Positions 12,398-24,286 of a stretch of 64,000 bases of DNA are shown piece after piece. The stretch spans positions 558,001 to 622,000 of the forward strand of contig JAULSR010000006.1 in the NCBI GenBank assembly GCA_030512295.1. The letters are read 5' to 3'. The position numbers were made by a program, and so were the translations under genes. The notes beneath the pieces are model-generated. The model saw only the letters and a list, made by a program, of their open reading frames with translations. It had not been told where the DNA came from and searched no databases. The stretch comes from Bombardia bombarda. Taxonomy: Eukaryota; Ascomycota; Sordariomycetes; Sordariales; Lasiosphaeriaceae. Each line of letters begins with the position of its first letter. Positions within the stretch are counted from its first letter, which is position 1.

Positions 12398-13201
12398 TTT
12401 GAGTGTGTAATAAATTTGTTTGTGATTGGTGGTGTGATGTGCATAATAATGAGAAATAAAGCATAAGAGACCATGTAAGCCAGAGCCAGAAAAGTCTTTA
12501 TACTTTGCATTCCTGGCGGCTCACTCATGACGCTTCACTCAACTTATGACGGTGGTGAAGATCTGCGGCGCCAGCACCATGGACCAAGCAGCTCGGCAGG
12601 GGCGATGCATGACGTCGTTGACTTGGCGACTCCATCATTAATCCACTAAATCCCCACAATCCCCTATTCCCAAACCTTTTCCCGTGTTGATTAGAAATCG
12701 CTCTTTGAAAGCAATGCGCTTCAATTGTAACGGTGGAGGGATTAAATCCTTGGTCGCCAGATGACGATATCAATCCTCAGACGGGGAGCTCACAGTCGTG
12801 TTGTCCGAGTCGTAAACCCTAACCCTGATTGCTCAATTCATTGTTGCCTTGACGATGGCCCACACTCTGCCACCCCTTTCTTGACGGGGTATAGTATTCT
12901 CCATATTGAGGGGATTCAGTACATAAGCATAAATATTGTACAACCGAGTACTAAACCAGTATAATGGATTCGTGCTGTATGCGATGAGTGAAAATTCAAA
13001 TATAATTTCTTCATGTATGATTCTCTCTTTAAAAGCTCACACAGTTTAAAAAGCTGAAATTTAGTAAAAAGAAAACGTTTAACTTAAAACTTATGACAGA
13101 TAAGAGGTTGGCCTAGACAAATTCATGTTGAATAAGACGCCTGGCCTGGGCCAGTTCACCCATTCCCTATCGCAGTATACTATGCAGGCCCTAATACATG
13201 T
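12398..13201. other. Intergenic: upstream of the alcohol dehydrogenase, 3' flank of PGDH
   Basis: No coding frame is supported. The 12960-13120 part is AT-rich and probably belongs to the PGDH 3' end. A CCCTAACCCTGA stretch near 12816-12830 resembles one and a half telomere repeats, too short to mean more than chance or a telobox-like promoter element. Confidence 0.6.
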
Positions 13202-15133
13202 TCAAAGTCGCACCAAGCTCACATGCAAAATGCCTTCGGCCTCTCCAAGATCATTCACCACCTCCTGTGTTACCTCCCCATCAACACCTAAAATCATCAG
13301 CGCCTCCTTGGCCGCATCACCAGCCTCCCTCCCCTCCGCATGTTCTTCCACTGGCCCATCCGCCGTACTACTCGCCGCTCTCTCGGCCACGGCCAGCTTC
13401 GCCTCTTGGTTCAGTCCGGCAACCTGCATGAAGGTAATGTTGATACCATGCCTTCCTAACACCATGCCGACATTGCCAATTTTTCCAGGCTGGTCGTAGT
13501 TGTGCAGCACGAGGAGGGTGCCCTCGGGACGAAAGTTGGCCGCGAACCGGTCCAACTTGGAGATGAAGATGGCCTTGCCGCTGACGTAGCCTTCAATGAC
13601 TTGCTCATCCCCCTCGCCTGCGGTTCCATTCCCACTCTCACTGATGCTCCGTAGAGTTACCAGACTGGCATACGTAGTCGGCGTGTCTCGGACATGCTTC
13701 TCGTCGATGGCGAGGCCCCGCTCTCGAGCCACGAGGGTTGCGTTGACGATGTTGACGTCGCGCCCGCCGCCATCGCTGATAGGACTTACCAGTCCCTTGA
13801 CCAGGGCTGCGAATAGCGGTCGTGTGTTGCTCACGCCGGCCAGCTCGCCGCGGTAGACCAGCTCGAACCGGCGGCCCCCGGCCATGCCGCTCTTGTTTTT
13901 GGTGGCAAAATGCTGCGTGTAGAGGCCACCCATACGCTCGATCCTTTATTTCAAGGGTCAGGGGTTAGTAACCCTTCTTGTGATCACGAAAGAAAAGAAA
14001 ATAAAGGAAAAGGGGTAAAGGGGTAAAGGGGTAAAGAAAGCCAAGACATACAATCTCACAAAAGGCTGCAACCGCCTATACTCTTCCGGCAATATCAAAG
14101 GCGCATTCACTGCTGCTGTCGGCAGCCCGCCCCTCAAAATCTCCAGCACCTGCGTGCACACATCCAACGACACATTCTCCTGCGCCTCGACCGTGCTCGC
14201 CCCCAGATGCGGCGTCGCCACCACCTTCTCATGCCTCGCCAGCCTCACCGCCGCACTTTCCGTGTCCCCCTCCAACGGCAACGGCTCCTGCGTATAAACA
14301 TCCAGCCCCGCGCCCGCAATCCACCCCTCATCCAGCGCCCTCAGCAGCGCCTCCTCATCATACACCCCGCCCCTCGCCACATTCAGCACCCTCGCCGTCT
14401 TCTTCATCAGCCGAAACTCCTTCTCCCCCACCAGCCCCAGCGTGCTCGCCAGCAGCGGCGTGTGCACCGTCAGGAAATCCACCTGCTTCAGCAACCCCTC
14501 CAACCCCCCCTCCTTCTCATCCAACAACCGCGCCCCCGCCTGCCTTGCCACCTCCCCGCTCGCGTACGGATCCAGCGCCACAACCCTCATCCCCAGCCCG
14601 ACCGCCATCCTCGCAACCTTCACCCCCACCTTCCCCAGCCCCACGATCCCCAGCACCTTGCTCCCCACCTCCACGCCCACCAGCCTGTTCCGCTCCCACC
14701 TGCCCTGCTTCAGCATCCCGTCTGCCCTTCCGATATTCCTCGCCGTGGCTAGCAATAGCGCAATGGTGTGCTCGGCCGCGGCGACGATGTTGCCGGCGGG
14801 CGAGTTGACGACGATGATGCCGTGGGTGGTGGCGGCGGCGACGTCGATGTTGTCGACGCCGACGCCGGCGCGGGCGATCACGCGCAGCTTGCGGCCGGCC
14901 GCGAGCACGGCCGCCGTCACTTTTGTCTCGGAGCGCACGATCAGGCCGTGGTAGGAGGGGATGAGGGCGACGAGGTCCGGGGCGGAGAGACCGAGGGGGC
15001 GGAAGTCGACGTCGTAGTGGGCGCGGAGGAGGGCGAGGCCTTCGGCGGAGACTTTTTCGGGGACGAGGATGCGGAGGCGGGAAGAAGGGGAGGGGTAATG
15101 GTCTAGGTCGGTAGTTATAGCGGAGGGAGCCAT
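13202..15133 (-). CDS. D-3-phosphoglycerate dehydrogenase (first step of serine synthesis)
   Basis: Two exons, 15133-14052 and 13943-13202, with a 108-nt intron; 607 residues. The protein oxidises 3-phosphoglycerate to 3-phosphohydroxypyruvate with NAD in the cytosol. The N-terminal substrate domain includes NIDVAAATTHGIIVVNSP. The nucleotide-binding loop GIVGLGKVGVKVA lies near residue 162. The catalytic triad positions are seen as Arg in NVARGGVYDEEAL, Glu in DVYTQEPLP and His in ATPHLGAST. After the intron come an intervening (ASB-type) domain and a C-terminal ACT domain (FRPEGTLLVLHNYDQPGKIG), the layout of the long, serine-regulated enzymes. The join restores FVRLIERMGGLYTQHF. The C-terminal domain carries a low-complexity insert (ASSTADGPVEEHAEGREAG). 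Long N-rich introns were ruled out because the frame is continuous. Confidence 0.94.
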
Positions 15134-16492
15134 GTTAGGTAGGTGTTTTGGGTTGTTTGGTTGGGTTTCTGCTGCTGAGGGTGAGGGTGTTGTTGTTGAT
15201 GGTGGCGTTGTAAAGGGGCAATGTTTGGTACCGTGTTTGAGCTGAGAAGAATGGAAAGGAAAGAGAGAAGAAAGGGGGAGAAGACAGAAAAGGTCGAGAG
15301 ATTGGAAGAGAAAGGATTAGTGTTATCCCAGGCTTATAAGCAACTCTGCTTCCCTGATGTACAGGTATTCAAGCTGGGTGGTTGTGGCGTGGAAGCAAGC
15401 TACCACCACCACTCATGCCGTGTCGAGCACAGGTGTCTTGCAGTTGGCCCCTCACTCAGTCAGCTGCTGCTGCAATGCACTCGATTCAGACAGATGGTCG
15501 TCGTGTGCGAGACGGCATGCAGAAGGGCCAAGGTCTGGTGGCGTGTGTGTGGTCAAGGTGGGTAGGAGGCAGACACAGAGACCATCTATGAATTGCTTCA
15601 TTTTACAGGCAGGCAAGCGAGCAGCTTGTGCCCAGGGGGTAGGTGCCATTGGCGGCACGCCAGACAAAGGCAGATGGTGGAAGTAGTAGACAAAGGAGAG
15701 AACCCCAAAAAAGACAAGGCGGTGGTGATGCCGGCAACAGAAAGTGCAATGCAGTGCCTCTCCTATGCCGCCGTTCCGCAATGTCGTCGGGGATGACTTG
15801 TTCGTCATCCATACTTGTCACAGCCCATCGGATAAGGGGTTGGTTGGCCGGCCAAGACACGCGAGTAGGAGCAACCACTCACTCACTCACTCACTCACTC
15901 ACTCACTCACTCACTCGGCCACTGGCAAATTGCTCTTCTCTCCCATTCTCAGACCAATCAGCTCAAGATGTATGCTCCCCGACAAGAAAGGGGGCTTGCG
16001 TCTAGTGATGTGAAGTGATGTGAAATGATGTTTGCAACAGCGGAGCTTCCCACAATGAGAACGAATGCTGTCAATCTGATGGCCGAACCCCTCACTCCCC
16101 CACGTTTGGCTGATGCAGCACTACTGCATTCCGCAGCGAATGCGGGAGGACTGGGCGTGGTCCTGCTTGGCCGTTGGCAAGCTGAGGCGCTCCCAGCGTT
16201 CCAACGAACCTCGAGCAGCAGAGCCCGCCGCCGGCTGCAGGTTCAGAAGGAGGAGAAGAGAAGGTAAGATCCACTTATGCATAGCAAGCAGTAGAAGATG
16301 CAGTAGTAAGTGATAGATGGCCCTGATTGGCAGGTAGGAACGGACACCTGTGTCATGAGACACCTTTCATTCCACCCAAAAATGACAGAAAAGGTACGGA
16401 TACATTCCGATGATGGATGATGATGGATTGTGTGTGTGAGTGCCACCCACCTGCACCCAACCTGAGCCAACCGTCATTCCGATACACAATTC
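15134..16492. other. Intergenic between PGDH and glyoxalase I
   Basis: No supportable gene. It contains the PGDH promoter, with an AGGTAGGT copy next to its start at about 15135, and the glyoxalase 3' flank. A 40-bp ACTC microsatellite sits in the middle. Small open frames overlap on both strands and have no family features. Confidence 0.6.
15877..15916. repeat. Tetranucleotide microsatellite (ACTC)10
   Basis: Ten perfect tandem ACTC copies in intergenic DNA; likely length-polymorphic. Confidence 0.95.
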
Positions 16493-17726
16493 CTAAAAGT
16501 TGTCCTGTCCCGTGAAGCGCTCGTTCTGGACGATCTCAACCCAGTACCCATCGGGGTCCAGAACAAAGGCCACGTTCTTCATGCGCCCGTCCGTCAACCT
16601 CTTCTTCCAGTTGACGCTGAGCGACTCGAACCGAGAGCAAGCAGCCTCGAGGTTGTCCACCGATACACCTAAGTAACAAGGCAAATTAGTTAACAATACA
16701 CTTCTGCCACGTCACTCGCCACTCGTCGTGCGTGTCACAACTCACAGATGTGGCCGAAGCCCTGGGGCTCCTTGTTGCCATCGTGGTAGCTGAAGGCCTC
16801 GTCCTTCTCGGTGCCATAGTTCCACGTCAACTCCAGCAGGCCCTCCCGATCGGCCGTGCCCTGCCCTGGGGCCGGCACGCCCTTGGTCCCGGGGTAGCCG
16901 AGGAAGTACAGGTTGAAGGCCGCCTTCTCGTTCTCGGACGTCCGCAGCAGGGACATGCCCAGGACGTCCTGGTAGAACTTGAGCGACTTTTGGGCATCCT
17001 TGACGCGGATCATGGTGTGGTTCTAGTAGTACGCAATATCAGTATCAAGAGCCAGTTTCCCATTGATAAAAACGAAGCAGAAACAAACCATGCGATACGT
17101 CTCAAGATCCGTCTCCTTGACGCTCTCTGTCTCCTCTATCGGCTTCTGCCCGACAATCTCGACCCAGTATCCGTCCGGGTCCAGGGCAAAGGCAATGTGG
17201 CGCATGCGGCCGTCGGTCAGCTTCTTCTGGAACTTGTACCCGGCCTCCTCGATGCGCTGGCAGGCCGCCTGGATGTTGTCGACGCTGATGCACGTGTGGC
17301 CGAACCCGCGGTGGGGCTCGGCGTTCCCGTTATTGACCTTGTAGTTGGGGTCGTTCTCGGTGCCGTAGTTGTGCGTGAGCTCGATGAGGCCCTCGCGGTC
17401 CCACACGTTGTTGCCGCCCGACAAGGCCTTGGGCGAATCGTAGCCCAGGAAGTAGAGGTCGAACTTGGCCTCGGGGAACTCGAGCTTCTTGATCACCTTC
17501 ATGCCGAGGAACTCGTAGAACTTGACTGAGGACGGATGACGTCGGTTAGTGAGTGGTCTTTTGGCGGCAAAGCATGGGTAGAGCACGAACCCGACTCCTT
17601 CGGGTCCTTGACCCGGATCCTAGCGACATGTCAGCCGTCGCTGTCTTATGGACTGAATCACACTGATGTGTATCCTCACATGGAGTGGTTGAACTTGTAG
17701 TTCTGCGTGTCCGTTGTGGACGCCAT
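16493..17726 (-). CDS. GLO1: Lactoylglutathione lyase (glyoxalase I), two-domain fungal form
   Basis: Five exons: 17726-17680, 17619-17591, 17525-17089, 17022-16746 and 16668-16493, joining to 321 residues, close to yeast Glo1. The enzyme isomerises the methylglyoxal-glutathione hemithioacetal to S-lactoylglutathione. Two glyoxalase domains lie in tandem. The first has NHSMIRVKDPKESVKFYE, LIELTHNYGTE, GFGHTCISVDN and DGYWVEIV. The second has NHTMIRVKDAQKSLKFYQ, LLELTWNYGTE, GFGHICVSVDN and DGYWVEIV. The His, Glu, His and Glu of these four motifs are the expected metal ligands, and they are present in both halves, so both sites may be active. The 29-nt exon 2 is unusually small but is needed to restore the frame. 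Start ATG at 17726 begins MASTTDTQNYKFNHSM. Cytosolic by family. Confidence 0.94.
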
Positions 17727-18895
17727 CCTCGCAAAAAGCCGCACGGTAGGTGATGTCACTTTGAATATCACAAGTCAGCAACGCGATATCAGATAATGTG
17801 TTGTCCTCGCCATTCTCATCTTGACTTGGCACACCACAATGAGGCCAAGATTGACACCATGGCCCATCAAACACGACTGAAACATTCTAGAAAAAAAAAG
17901 TCAAGGAAAAAAGGTATCGCAAAATGACGGTATGATCATATCCCATAATCTGAGTAGTGCACCCAACCCACCTGGTTTAAATGCCGCCGCTGGCCCTTTC
18001 TGCAGAAACGATAATGATAACAGCCTCAGCCTCTGTGCAGCACTGAAAAATTTCATGCGAAACGATCAAGTAAACTGTGGAATTACCTTTTTTCCCACTC
18101 GAATCTCAATTACCGTGCTGATTAATCCTGATCCGACCGAGGTGGGCGACGATGATGCGATGCGGGGTTGTTTGGCTCAAATGAAGCTATTCAAAAAGCT
18201 CCCGTGACTGGTGAATGCGATAAGGAACCGTAACTGACAGGGTTTATCTCATGGCGTGTATGCCGTCCAAAACGGAGATCCCCTCTTTCCCCCCCTCGTA
18301 ACTAAAAGAGGGGCTAGTTCTAGCTCCGTTACCTACCCCGCCCTCATCCATCTGCTCCCGAGACACTGACGTCAATTTCCACAGTCCACACACACATCAT
18401 CTTCTCAAGCTTCCCCACCTTATCCAGTTGGGGTTTCTCAGCCAACAGACGATTCGCAGCTTGCCAGGGGCCGTGAAGGCGGGAAGGCGCAACTGTCAAG
18501 CAAGTCGATAGGAGATGATGTCGAGACCCAAAACACCACTGTTATGAAACTCGATATTCGCCAAGCTGGATTCTGGTCTCAATAAACGAGCGTGTCGCCT
18601 TTGATTACAATTAAATCAACAAAATTGACACCATGCAGGAAAGGAACCCCAAGACCACAAAGTGACCATTTCAAAACTAAATGAAACCCAAAACAAAAGC
18701 ACATCCCATCCGCACTTACACATACTACCCCTACCCCTATCCGCTTTCCTCACCAACAATCCTTTCTTTCCCTTGTTTTTCCTTGCCTCCCCTTGCCATC
18801 TCGTCTCCGCTGGTATCAATGACTTTACAATAGTCCATCAGTCCAATCTCTTCATATTCCTACATGTAAGAAATCCACTCGAGCAGCTCACCGAC
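17727..18895. other. Intergenic: upstream of GLO1 and 3' flank of the CNNM gene
   Basis: No gene seen. Small frames such as 17932-18207 have no recognisable features. The part near 18600-18890 is probably the 3' UTR of the CNNM-type gene. Confidence 0.6.
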
Positions 18896-21505
18896 CTACG
18901 ATCTGCCGCCCCTGCGTTTCTTACGTCTGACCTTTTTCTTGCTGCTGCTGGTGTTCCTCGCTCCACCGCCCCCATCTGCCGCTGTCCCGCTCCTGCTCGT
19001 GCCGCCTGTCCCAGCTTCACCCCCAGATAGGCCGCTATCAGCCGTCGATAACCCCGGTGCGTTTTCGTCACCCGTGGTCGGCGACGCGGCACCATCCTCG
19101 TCTTCCTCCACCTCAGGAACTCCCGTTGCTAATAAGCTAGCGCTCGATGACGACTTGTTTTGCTTGGTATGCTCCGGAGTAATAGTCAGAGTATACTCAT
19201 CCTCGTCGTTTGAGCTCGTCGTCTCCAGGACCACCTTGCGCACGCCCCGAGACTCAATCACGTTTTCCGTGATGCTACCACTTCGCGCCACGCCCCGTTT
19301 CGGTGCCTCTGACCGGAGGGTATCTGTGCGGCGGCTGTGGATACTATCGTCACTAGCGTTTGACCGCGTAGCACCTTCCCGCGCAGCCACCTCCCGTGCT
19401 GAGGCTTCCCGGCCCAGATCCACCTGGCTTGTCTTTGCGGATGTCTGCGTCGGCCTGCTTACCTCGGCCGGCTGTTTTGGAACCGGTGTTTCCAACTTAG
19501 GCGTAGCATTTCCCGGCAGGGTCGGCGTTTCCTCATTAGCAGGGCTAACAGAGCCATACGTCTGGCGCAGAGCCTGGATGCCGTCCTTGCCCGTAGACGC
19601 CGGTCCTAGTAGGTTTGTGGTCTCGTCTCCTTCAAAGATGGTGTCTCCAATTTCACCAATCGCGCCCTCGGCAATGGAAGCAGGGCGAGGTGGGGGAGGA
19701 GGCCCTACGGTGACAATGCCTGGCTTGACCTTTACCGTCGTTGATCGAGTGTTTTTAGGGTTTGTGGCGGGATTCGACGGGCCGAGGTGCTTCAGATGCT
19801 GTTTTAATTCCTCAAAGTTTGCCCGAATCGGGATTGTCGTCTTCACAGGATGGCCATCAAGACCAGCTGAGCTCCTACGCATCATAAAGGTTGTTGGCTT
19901 GGGGCTGCTGGAAAGAACGGCCGTCTCAACGCTCGCAGCAGTCGACTCGGCTGTCCTAGATTGGAAGTCATGATCAACGTTTGTGCTCCCATAGTTTGCT
20001 GCGCCTGCGTTATCGCTGGCTAATTTGGCAACATGATCCTCTGAGAGCTGACGCTGGACTCGAGCCTTGGGTGCGGGAGCTAAACGGCGGATCGCTTTGT
20101 GTACATCAATGTAAACGTCCGATTCGTCGATGATTTCCCTGTTCCTGAGTTAGCTGACTGCTTCCTCCAATGGTCATGCCATATTACTACTTACTCTCCA
20201 ATAAGCTCCTCGATAACATCCTCAAGCGTAACCACACCAAGAGCGCCGTGGTCCTCTCCGGGGAATTCGGAGACGAGAACCATATGGGATTTGCCCTCTT
20301 GGAAGAAGTTCACAATATCCAGGCAGCTTGTCTCGGGGCGGGTCTCTGGAAGAGTGGCGAGAGGGAATTCCCTGACCAGCTTGCAGTCCTCGGGGTCGTA
20401 AGTGATCAGGATCTTGACCAAAAGCATGCCGACAAAGTTGGTCGGGTTTCCATTCTCATGGATGGGAATTCTCGAGTATCCCGCAGAGAGAATCATGTCC
20501 ATTGTTTCCTCGTCCAAGACGGTATCTTCAGACATGACAAAAACGTCGTCCATCGGGGTCATGACATTCGCGACTGGTTTTTCCTTCAAGTCCAAAACAG
20601 CACTGATGATGGTGACCTCATCCTGGTTCAGACGTTCCGACACGCCGCCGAGATCCCTGTGGAGTGTGACAAGAGTCTTCAGCCCGCTCTTCTTGTAGAC
20701 AGTTCCGTGGTCCTCTCCCAGGAGTTTGTCGAGAAGCTTGGCGATGGGCCAAGAGATGAAACTTGTCAGATACATAAGGGCAAGGACTGGCTTCGACATA
20801 TAGCCGCCAATTTGGAGGCCGTATCGAACGCAAACGGATTGTGGGAGGATCTCGCCGAATATCACTAAGCGCCAAACATGTCAGCCAAGTTCAGTCAAAA
20901 AAAGAGCACATGAGATGAAAAACGGCACGTACCTATCAGAAACGTAGAACCGACGACGGCAGCGACGCCGCCGCCAAGACAGCGGTCCAGAACAACGGGG
21001 AGAGTCTCGTTAACGATAACATTCGCTAAGAGCAGCGTGACCAGAACCCAGTGTTTGCCCTTTTGTAACAAGTCGTAAACCCTCCTAGCATTCTTCTGCT
21101 GGGGTTCGCTAGGGTCAGTCGCCACGACCTGTAGATAGATGCCATCCTGTCCCATTAAACTGATAATGTTAGCCCGCGGTTGCTCAAGATGGGACAAGGA
21201 GGGTGGACAAGGGCAGGGAGGGCAAGGGGCAAAGCAGCATCTTACGCAATGGTCAGGCCGGCAAAGGCGCCACCAAGTAGAACCAAGACCAGCGAGGTCA
21301 CATATAGCACCCAGAGGCTCGCGCCGTCCTCTTCGGGAAGTTCATCGTGGTAGTGCTCGAAGATGGTCAAGGGCGCTGCGTAGGCCGTCGACAGGCCAAG
21401 CATCAGGAGGCGCGAGAAGCCGATAGTAACGGAACGCGCTGCGAGCAGGCCATTGGAGCCCGTTGACGCACCGCGCGAGGAGAGTCCTGCTCTGGCCTTT
21501 GTCAT
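18896..21505 (-). CDS. CNNM/Mam3-type membrane protein with DUF21 and CBS pair
   Basis: Four exons: 21505-21246, 21159-20933, 20864-20195 and 20138-18896; 799 residues. An N-terminal hydrophobic segment (residues about 25-45) precedes the DUF21 transmembrane domain, which starts LWVLYVTSLVLVLLGGAFAG and runs through AGLTIALMGQD, WVLVTLLLANVIVNETLP and VIFGEILPQ. The two CBS motifs follow (VMTPMDDVFVMSED and AGYSRIPIHENG with VGMLLVKILI), then SHMVLVSEF and GVVTLEDVIEELIGEE. The last 400 residues are hydrophilic, Ser/Thr-rich and end in KKKVRRKKRRGG, a lysine/arginine tail. Yeast Mam3 is vacuolar and influences manganese and metal tolerance; human CNNMs affect magnesium. Metal homeostasis is therefore inferred from family. 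The disordered tail is typical of filamentous fungi. Confidence 0.92.
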
Positions 21506-24170
21506 TCTCGGTCGTCGCCAAGAAGTTCAATGACCGTACGCGAAAAGCGCGCGAATGTTTCGTGTGTGTTGTATTTTTCCCGGTTGTTGTTGACGATGTT
21601 GTCAATTCATCGTCCTCCGGTTCGAAGAAAAGTCCGTGTGTTTAGTATTCTCTTCGTTTTCTTCGGTATATGGCTCCCCGGTTGAGATTACTGCCTAGCG
21701 AGAGAGTGAAAGAGTGTGTCAAACAAGTCGCGACACATAGTAGTATAATACAAGCCTTGTCGGAAAAGGCACCAGCGATGGATTGGATTAATGGAAATTA
21801 GTGGGAGGAGCCGACGAGAAGTCCAGCGCAATCGGGAGCAGCTCCAGTTCTCGAGTGGTGGTGGCTTTTTGCCTTGTGGGGACCCCGGGGGCGGCAGCGG
21901 GTCTTCTTGGGTGACGGCTATCGCCGCTAGTCACTATCGATAGGGATCGATTGGTTCTGAGAGTCTACAAAGGTCCACTGGCTACCACTGTTGCGTGCGT
22001 GCCGCAGCCCGCAACTGTACATGTACGTACTCCCAGGTGGTCACCGGGCAAAGGCGCAGTGAGTGCAGTGCAGCTCGCCCATCAAAGGTTACCATCACAC
22101 CTTACACACGTTTGACACCAGACAGCATAGAGTGGAGGAGGAAACAAACATAGTGTCGCTTCGGTATGGTAACCGATAGGTTGGCGGCGTATCAAATAAT
22201 AGGTATCTTTTGTTTCAACCACGGGCATTAGCTGGATGCTCATATGGGCTGCATGATCTTCACATTGATCAACGAATCCAAGTGCCCGTACGCCACCCAG
22301 CCGCAACCGCGTCCTGCAGGCCTGGACTTAGCTCTAAACCTTGTTTTGTCAATCCGGGCAGAGAGGGGGCTTCGATTTGAGTCGTATGGATGGATGTTGG
22401 TTTGTTGTGTTACAAGGCTTGACATTTGAAAGAAGGTATAGTATACAACGATAATACGCCTACTCCAGTATCATTTTAACACGAGTTCTGGTGTGCTACA
22501 GTCATGATCATTCACGACACACACAAGGCGGCGATTGTTCGTAAGACGGCACGGCGCGTTCGGGCGCACAGTGACGTACTTTACCGCCTGTAAAGCTCCT
22601 GAGGCTCCCAGCGGCGGTCAACCAGTGGTGCCGTTTGCGTGCTTGTGTGGAGTGTGGAGGTCGCGGCGGCAGGCAGGCGCATTCCAGGCGAACCATCACC
22701 CCACCTGCACCAAAGACTTCCCGAAGAGATCCATTGATTTTGATCTTCCTAGCGGATTTCAGCTCAGCTTCGATGCTACGAATTGCGGCCTTTCTTCCTC
22801 TAGAAACCATCTACGATGATCGCAGAAGTATATGGTGAGACATTTGGTCATTTGACATCTGCACGTCTTCGTTTGTGTAGCCGTCCTTCCCTCCCACATT
22901 GCTCCTTACATGTCGCCGCGGCAAGAGGTCAGCGGCCAGCAATTGGTTCATGTCACGATCGTCTGAGTCTCAATGCGTCCTTGTCTCTGATGGTGACGCA
23001 GATCGAGACCAATGCCAAGAAACCGGAAAGGCGGTCAATGTGGGATTGTGCCCGTCTTGGCATGGACCAACGATCGGTCTTCGCTCGCGTTGCAGCTTGC
23101 AAGATGAGTTCAGAGGATTGAGAGCGAGTGCGTCAATGTCTCACATGAAAGATTCTATGCCATTTGGGCACATGTGGGTGTCTGTCCTGAGCAAGAGACA
23201 AAGCCGGGGAAATACATCTGCCAAGAAAGTTGAAGTCGTCAATGGCCCAGAGCAATCAACATCAGGGGTCCCACGAGCCACAGGACCTTCATATATACAC
23301 AGTATAGCCCAGGCATGGCCGTGATCCCAGGACAAGTGCCCCTTGCATTCCTACAGAATGCTTCCGCCCTCCGGCCAACATTAGGCTAAACGAGGGGATC
23401 GCCTTTGCTCCAATATCAACCAATATCAGCCTCTTTCTCTCCCTTATATTCTGCTCAATGCTCGTCCCCCAACTAGAGGAGATTTGTCCCTTCCGTTCCG
23501 GTCCGCGTAATATATCATGGCACCCCGCATCAAAGGACATTTCATATACACCAACGAGATCAATTGCTTTAGCCCTCCAATCAAGATCAGGAGATCTTCG
23601 TCCGCTGAGCAAGACGTCATGTAACACGTTTCTACCCTGCTCCCTTTGCCTCTCGAGCTCTCTATCTCTCTGCAAATGACGGTTTCCTTGGCCGTGATTA
23701 ATATGTCGTCAATCACCAAAAGGAGCCTCCTAAATGCAGCCTCCGCGGGTAGAGAGAGAGGAGGCCACGACCAACCGGAGCCGAGCCAGACATGATGACC
23801 AGCTTGGCTTGCTAGGTACTCAAGGGAGTGCAGCATTCCAGCTTGTGGATTCCTGGCGTGGTGGGCTCGGCGACAATACACGCCGGCGATGGAATTTAGA
23901 GTACTGGGTCGAGTCAGTGGCCCTTCCCAAGTTTGACTTGTTGTTGTTGTTACCTATCTTCTGACGTCTGCTGGCTCACTCACCCTTGTTGGCTTGTTTA
24001 CAGCAACGCAACCGTCTACCGGCCTGCCGAGGCCCGCGGGCCGCCCTTTTCTCTTGGTGCAGTCCTCTACTTTATATTAGATATTTCCCCTTTCGCATAA
24101 ACGGAAATGACTCTTCCAGGACCCAGGAACCGTGTATCCTGGTCTGGCCGCCCACCATATGACATCGAAG
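21506..24170. other. Gene-free region between the CNNM and AA8 genes
   Basis: It holds the CNNM promoter (right after 21505) and the region upstream of the AA8 gene. Open frames at 22508-22810, 22899-23324 and 23444-23881 overlap on both strands, lack domains and look like chance. No RNA gene was recognised. Confidence 0.55.
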
Positions 24171-24173
24171 CGC

Positions 24174-24182
24174 TATATAAAA
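24174..24182 (+). promoter_or_regulatory. TATA box of the AA8 gene
   Basis: TATATAAAA lies 105 nt before the ATG of the AA8 protein, in the right orientation. A strong TATA match is typical of inducible secreted enzymes in fungi. Confidence 0.6.
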
Positions 24183-24286
24183 CTTGTCTTATCCCGTGCT
24201 CAACCCAGCTCAGCCGCCTCTCGCTACCTGCGTGTCTGTTGTCAATTCTTCAATCTTGCCTCCTGAGGAACTGAAGATTCAAAAAA

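Noticed and set aside
12816..12830. Telomere-like CCCTAACCCTGA
   Set aside because: Only about one and a half repeat units in a promoter region. Not evidence of an internal telomere.
14207..14954. Plus-strand frames rich in Pro/Arg/His
   Set aside because: Antisense of the D-3-phosphoglycerate dehydrogenase exon.
16732..17529. 265-codon plus-strand frame
   Set aside because: Antisense of glyoxalase I; Val/Leu/Glu-rich as expected for complement of a GC3-rich gene.
18939..19973. 344-codon plus-strand frame
   Set aside because: It is the antisense shadow of the last exon of the CNNM-type gene, whose minus-strand frame joins three upstream exons with known motifs.
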